DNA from: Clostridia bacterium | Lineage (GTDB): Bacteria > Bacillota > Clostridia > Christensenellales > Aristaeellaceae | DNA length: 64,000 bases | Assembly (NCBI GenBank): GCA_017552535.1 | Contig: JAFZPV010000038.1 | Coordinates: 48,406-112,405, forward strand | Direction: 5' to 3' | Shown here: one piece after another, positions 60,381 through 64,000 of the stretch | How the letters are laid out: every line of letters starts with the position of its first letter | Position numbering within the stretch: the first letter of the stretch is position 1 | Position numbers and translations under genes: made by a program | Notes under the pieces: generated by a model | What the model saw: only the letters and a program-made list of their open reading frames with translations | Database searches by the model: none | What the model was told of the DNA's origin: nothing

Positions 60381-60907
60381 TATACTATCAGGACGACGAA
60401 GTGGTCATTCGCAGCATGGATGAAGCGGACGCGCGCGTTTTCACTAATGAATACACTTTGCAGGGATGGCATCCGGATTTCGCCACATACCATATGAGGC
60501 TGAAGGATCAGGCGGAAGGAAGATGCATCGCGCTGACAGCGGTGTATAAAGACCGTCCCGCCGGTTCCGTACATGTTTACAGGACGCCGCACGACGGACC
60601 TTTCAAGGATAGGGGATGGCCGGAGATACACGATTTCAGTGTGCTGGAAAAGTACCAGCGAAAAGGGATCGGCCAAAAGCTGATGGACGCGGCGGAAAAG
60701 ATCGCGGCGCAGTACGCGGATACGGTCTGCCTGGGCGTGGGCCTTTGCTCCAGCTACGGCAGTGCACAAAGGATGTATGTCAAACGCGGTTATATTCCGG
60801 ACGGTTCCGGTGTGTGGTATCGCGGCAAACAATGTGTGCAGTACGAAACGGTATGCACCGTCGACGACGACCTGCTGCTGTTTATGTATAAGAAACTGAA
60901 AGGCTGA
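60377..60907 (+). CDS. GNAT family N-acetyltransferase
   Basis: 176 residues with the GNAT core: HDFSVLEKYQRKGIGQKLMDAAEKI (acetyl-CoA pyrophosphate loop QRKGIG) and SSYGSAQRMYVKRGYIPDG. The start overlaps the kinase stop as ATGA with AAGGAG upstream, so it is part of the two-component operon. Substrate unknown. Confidence 0.88.
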   Translation: MIYYQDDEVVIRSMDEADARVFTNEYTLQGWHPDFATYHMRLKDQAEGRCIALTAVYKDRPAGSVHVYRTPHDGPFKDRGWPEIHDFSVLEKYQRKGIGQKLMDAAEKIAAQYADTVCLGVGLCSSYGSAQRMYVKRGYIPDGSGVWYRGKQCVQYETVCTVDDDLLLFMYKKLKG

Positions 60908-60951
60908 CGTATGCCGCGCATCGGTATTCCCGATTTGCTTTGTCAAATGCT

Positions 60952-60986
60952 AAAGCGCCTTCGCCCTTTCCGGGCGGGGCGTTTTC
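60952..60986 (+). terminator. Probable terminator after the GNAT gene
   Basis: CGCCC (60962-60966) pairs with GGGCG (60972-60976), extended by wobble pairs and an outer AAAGCG/CGTTTT match, followed by GTTTTC. Imperfect but well placed before the pgsA promoter. Confidence 0.5.
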
Positions 60987-61022
60987 AATTTACACCGATT
61001 TAATCTCATTTAAGGCGCAATG

Positions 61023-61031
61023 TGGTATAAT
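61023..61031 (+). promoter_or_regulatory. Extended -10 promoter of pgsA
   Basis: TGGTATAAT, with -10 TATAAT at 61026-61031, lies 28 bases before the GTG start. An in-frame ATG at 61020 sits on this element and cannot be the start of a message made here. Confidence 0.6.
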
Positions 61032-61058
61032 CACTTTTCGAAAGGAAGGCAGTTTACC

Positions 61059-61664
61059 GTGCAGAACGATACGTCAAGGCTCATCACCATCCCCAACCTG
61101 CTCACGCTTTTCCGGATATTGCTGGTTCCGGTATTCGTGATCACGTATTACGAGTATCCGGAGCAGCGCTATATCTCTCTGGCGGTGTTTGCTTTGGCCA
61201 GCATCACGGACGGCATAGACGGATACCTTGCCCGCAGGCTCGACCAGATCACCAGCTTCGGCAAGCTTTGCGATCCTGTGGCGGACAAGCTGATGATCCT
61301 GAGCATGATGTTCTGCCTGAATCAGACGGGCCTTCTGGCACCCGAGGGCATGAAGTGGTTAAACAGCGTTGTGCTGTATACGATACTGGCCAAGGAGATC
61401 TTTATGATCGCGGGCGGACTGCTGATGCTCAAAAAGGGCTTCGTGGTGCACTCCAGCATTCTGGGCAAGCTCGCCACCGCCATGTTCTGCGCGGCTATCA
61501 TCATGGTGTTTCCCGGCGTCGGCACCTCGCCCTGGCACGGACAAATCGTAATCCAGAACGCCGGACGCTGGCTGATGGTAGGCGCGGTGGTGATGGCGTA
61601 CGCGGCGATGGTGTTCTACATCCTGGACAGTGTGAAGAAGGTAAATGACGCAAAAAAGAAATGA
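61059..61664 (+). CDS. pgsA: CDP-diacylglycerol-glycerol-3-phosphate 3-phosphatidyltransferase
   Basis: 201 residues from GTG 61059, which has AGGAAGG 9 bases upstream. ITIPNLLTLFRILLVPVF begins the first membrane helix, and the CDP-alcohol phosphotransferase motif D-G-x2-A-R-x8-G-x3-D-x3-D is seen as DGYLAR...GKLCDPVADK. It makes phosphatidylglycerophosphate, the precursor of phosphatidylglycerol and cardiolipin. Several further helices follow. An IS66 element begins 38 bases after the stop. Confidence 0.93.
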   Translation: MQNDTSRLITIPNLLTLFRILLVPVFVITYYEYPEQRYISLAVFALASITDGIDGYLARRLDQITSFGKLCDPVADKLMILSMMFCLNQTGLLAPEGMKWLNSVVLYTILAKEIFMIAGGLLMLKKGFVVHSSILGKLATAMFCAAIIMVFPGVGTSPWHGQIVIQNAGRWLMVGAVVMAYAAMVFYILDSVKKVNDAKKK

Positions 61665-61811
61665 TCCATAAAGCCGGATGTCCCTGAATGCATACATCAA
61701 ACGTAAGCGCAAAATAAACCACACCTTCTAAACTCTCGCTTGAGATGAGATAATGTGCCCAAATGGTTCTCGGGAATTCTCGAGAATGCTAAGGACAGGA
61801 GGGGCACAAAA

Positions 61812-62180
61812 ATGGGAGCGAGTGTACAGGCGCTCAAGCATGCTGCGAGACTACAGGAATGGTCAGCAAAAGTAGCAGAGTGCAGAAGCAGTGGGAACAG
61901 TGTAAAAGCCTGGTGCGCAGAGCACGGCATTGCACTGAAGACGTATTACAACTGGGAGAGACAGATCGTCAGGGAAGCCACTCAGAAATATGCACTGCCG
62001 GCGCCCGTGCAATCCGGAGTACTCCTGCAGGTAGATCCGGAAGAGATGCCAAATGACGCTACGAACGCATCATGGACCGCAATCACCATCCGCCATGGCG
62101 AAAGCGCCATAACTCTCCCAGCCGGCAGCAGTATGGAGAGTATAGCCGAACTGGTGAAAGCGTTGAACCGCCATGTTTGA
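61812..62180 (+). CDS. IS66 accessory protein TnpA
   Basis: 122 residues from ATG 61812, which has AGGAGG upstream; 19 codons are open before it. The helix-turn-helix SVKAWCAEHGIALKTYYNWER fits the family's DNA-binding accessory protein. Its stop overlaps the next gene by 8 bases. Confidence 0.85.
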   Translation: MGASVQALKHAARLQEWSAKVAECRSSGNSVKAWCAEHGIALKTYYNWERQIVREATQKYALPAPVQSGVLLQVDPEEMPNDATNASWTAITIRHGESAITLPAGSSMESIAELVKALNRHV

Positions 62181-62526
62181 CTACAGCCGTGTCAGGAATT
62201 ACTACATCGCCTGCGGGTATACCGACATGCGAAAGCAGATCGACGGGCTGGTGGCATTGGTAGAGCTGCAGTACGGGAAGAAGGCGGACGAAACGTCATT
62301 GTTTCTGTTTTGCGGTGTGAGGTCAGACCGGATCAAGGCACTGTACTGGGACGGGACAGGATACGTCCTTTTGTACAAGAGGCTGAGTGAGAAACTGTTT
62401 CAGTGGCCGAGGAACGAGCAGGAACTGAAACTGCTGACGAAGCAGGAATTCCGGTGGTTAATGGAAGGGCTGTCGATCGTACAGAAGAAAGCGTTTGAAC
62501 CCGGGAACCCAGGCACCGTCTGCTGA
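62173..62526 (+). CDS. IS66 accessory protein TnpB (Orf2 family)
   Basis: 117 residues. CGYTDMRKQIDGLVALV and DRIKALYWDGTGYVLLYKRLS match the IS66 Orf2/TnpB family almost throughout. There is no ribosome site of its own, so it is probably translated by coupling from TnpA. Its precise role in transposition is not known. Confidence 0.93.
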   Translation: MFDYSRVRNYYIACGYTDMRKQIDGLVALVELQYGKKADETSLFLFCGVRSDRIKALYWDGTGYVLLYKRLSEKLFQWPRNEQELKLLTKQEFRWLMEGLSIVQKKAFEPGNPGTVC

Positions 62527-62631
62527 AAAGCACTGTAAATCTTCTGTAAACCAAAAGGAGTCGGGGCGCCGCTGTCGAATTATATATGTGTGCAAATGAA
62601 AAAAAGCACGAAGCACATATAAGGAAAGGCG

Positions 62632-64000
62632 GTGAGCGGCGTGGCAGGAGAAATGGTTCCGAAAGAAGCGTTTGACGCGCTTGTACAACAGATCTCCGCA
62701 CTGCAAGCCACGATCGACCGGCTCACCGCGATCATAGAAGAGAAGAACCAGATCATCCTGAACCAGAACCGAGCGCGGTTTGGACAGAGCAGTGAAAAGC
62801 GGACATATATACTGAACGACGGACAGTTGAGCATGTTCGACGTGACCGGAGACGGTATAACGGAAAAAGGCAAGGCGCAGACTGACACGTCGCAGGACAG
62901 CGGCGGTGACGGCCGGAACGAGATCACAGTCGCGGCGCACAAGCGGAAAGCGAAGAGGACGCTGGAGGAACTGTGCGCTGATCTGCCAGTAGAAGAGATC
63001 ATAGCGGACCTGCCCGAGGAGCAGAAGTATACGTCAGACGGGCGGCCGCTGAAACACATCGGCATGGACGAAGTACGTACGGAGCTGGTGAAGGAACCGG
63101 CCCGCATGTATGTGCGGAAGTATTACAGCAAGAGCTATGCCGATCCGAGAGCGGAAGCACAGACGGGCTGCGCGGATATCCGGCGTGCGCATACCCCGGC
63201 ACCGCTGATTGACCACAGTTACGCGTCAGCATCGGTAGTAACGGACGTCATCATGAAGAAGTACGCGGACGCGCTGCCGTTATACCGTCAGGAACAGATC
63301 TGGAAAAGGCTCGGAGTCGAGCTGAAGCGCGGAACGATGGCAAACTGGGTGATACAGACCTCTCAGAAGTACCTGAAACCGTTCAGCGACGCGTTTCTGA
63401 AAGAGCTGCTGAAGCAGTCGGTGATCCACGCGGACGAGACGGTATTGCAGGTAAACCGTGAACACGGGCGGAACGCGACAGATGAATCGCGCATATGGGC
63501 GTACGCGTCAGGCAAACGCAGTGAAAAACAGATACGATACTTCCGGTATAAAGCAAGCCGGAAAGGCGCGTGTGCGGAAGAAGTACTTAAAGGATTCAGC
63601 GGAGTATTGGTAGCGGACGGATACAGCGGGTACAATGTTGTAAGCAAAGTCACCCGGGCAGGCTGCTGGGCGCACGCGAGACGGAAATGGCTGGAAGCGA
63701 TGCCAAAGGATGCGACGACAGAGAACTCCCTGGCTGTCAGGGGCCTCGAATACTGCTCAAGGCTGTTTGAACTGGAACGGGAATACGAAAAATTGTCCGA
63801 TGCTGAGCGCCGAAGACAGCGCCTGCTTCGCTCAAAGCCCATAGTAGATGAGTATTACGCTTGGCTCGGGACGATGTTCAAGCCGAGCGGTAAACTGAAA
63901 GACGCTGTGACCTACGCCGTAAACCAGCGGAAGTATTTATGCGCCTTTCTGGAACATGGCGAGATTGAGATCAGCAACAACCAGGTGGAGAACGCCATCC
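62632..64000 (+). CDS. IS66 transposase TnpC (truncated by window end)
   Basis: The frame is open from GTG 62632 (AAGGA 6 bases upstream) to the window edge, about 456 codons; GTG 62641 and ATG 62653 are other possible starts. An N-terminal coiled coil (LVQQISALQATIDRLTAIIEE) leads to a zinc-finger-like region and the DDE nuclease: Asp in VIHADETVLQV, Asp in LVADGYSGYN and Glu in NNQVENA. All three acids are present, so the enzyme looks intact as far as seen. Confidence 0.92.
   Translation, partial: MSGVAGEMVPKEAFDALVQQISALQATIDRLTAIIEEKNQIILNQNRARFGQSSEKRTYILNDGQLSMFDVTGDGITEKGKAQTDTSQDSGGDGRNEITVAAHKRKAKRTLEELCADLPVEEIIADLPEEQKYTSDGRPLKHIGMDEVRTELVKEPARMYVRKYYSKSYADPRAEAQTGCADIRRAHTPAPLIDHSYASASVVTDVIMKKYADALPLYRQEQIWKRLGVELKRGTMANWVIQTSQKYLKPFSDAFLKELLKQSVIHADETVLQVNREHGRNATDESRIWAYASGKRSEKQIRYFRYKASRKGACAEEVLKGFSGVLVADGYSGYNVVSKVTRAGCWAHARRKWLEAMPKDATTENSLAVRGLEYCSRLFELEREYEKLSDAERRRQRLLRSKPIVDEYYAWLGTMFKPSGKLKDAVTYAVNQRKYLCAFLEHGEIEISNNQVENAI

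Larger units (their letters stand above)
61703..64000 (+). mobile_element. IS66-family insertion sequence, left part
   Basis: GTAAGCGC at 61703 matches the terminal repeat start of IS66-family elements. It is followed by the family's three genes in order. IS66 elements duplicate 8 bases, so the preceding CATCAAAC (61695-61702) should recur after the right end, which lies outside the window. All visible genes are open, so the copy may be active. Confidence 0.8.

Overview
The window comes from a GC-rich (roughly 55-60 %) member of the Firmicutes, most likely class Clostridia. This is inferred from the gene order asp23-nusB-folD-xseA-xseB-ispA-dxs-tlyA-argR-recN, from efp beside a CD1247-type acidic protein, from a three-gene flavoprotein set ending in a DUF1667-like protein, from SpoIID and YhaM homologues, and from the near-universal GGAGG ribosome binding sites. 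Genus cannot be set from the sequence. No tRNA, rRNA or CRISPR array was seen.

Layout. 1-1.5 kb: the end of a 6-phosphogluconate dehydrogenase gene and a LarA-family (lactate racemase-like) gene on the + strand, closed by a strong terminator. 1.5-12.1 kb: a minus-strand housekeeping run from an Asp23 protein through isoprenoid precursor synthesis and DNA repair to uridine kinase. Within it, a TsaD-like protein is fused in frame to FolD. 12.2-18.0 kb: an unrecognised membrane protein, serine acetyltransferase, topoisomerase III and a YhaM exoribonuclease. 18.1-23.9 kb: a + strand run with a secreted SH3-domain lysozyme-like enzyme, a TatD nuclease, the flavoprotein set and a VOC protein.

24-44.4 kb is the accessory centrepiece: a plant-glycan utilisation locus. 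A LacI regulator is divergent from a two-permease ABC importer with its binding protein and a GH29 fucosidase. Behind the regulator lie, on the minus strand, a GH43-like enzyme, a transketolase split into two proteins, an FGGY kinase, a FucI/AraA-type isomerase, an apiosidase-like hydrolase, a GH31 enzyme, a UroD-fold protein, an 894-residue putative hydrolase of no recognised family and a lipid kinase-like protein. The set reads as import, debranching, isomerisation, phosphorylation and entry to central metabolism through transketolase. Apiose or a related pentose is the working hypothesis.

44.5-52.7 kb: a small HATPase-like protein; a SpoIID/LytB protein joined by a one-base overlap to a secreted caspase-like protease; phosphoglucomutase; uracil phosphoribosyltransferase; an M24 peptidase; EF-P; and an acidic CD1247-type protein. 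52.7-58.2 kb: a dispersed-repeat-like element, a second sugar ABC importer and a divergent SGNH esterase with SLH-like repeats. 58.2-61.7 kb: an OmpR-type two-component system, a GNAT protein and PgsA. From 61.7 kb to the end: an IS66-family element with its left end visible and its third gene cut by the window edge.
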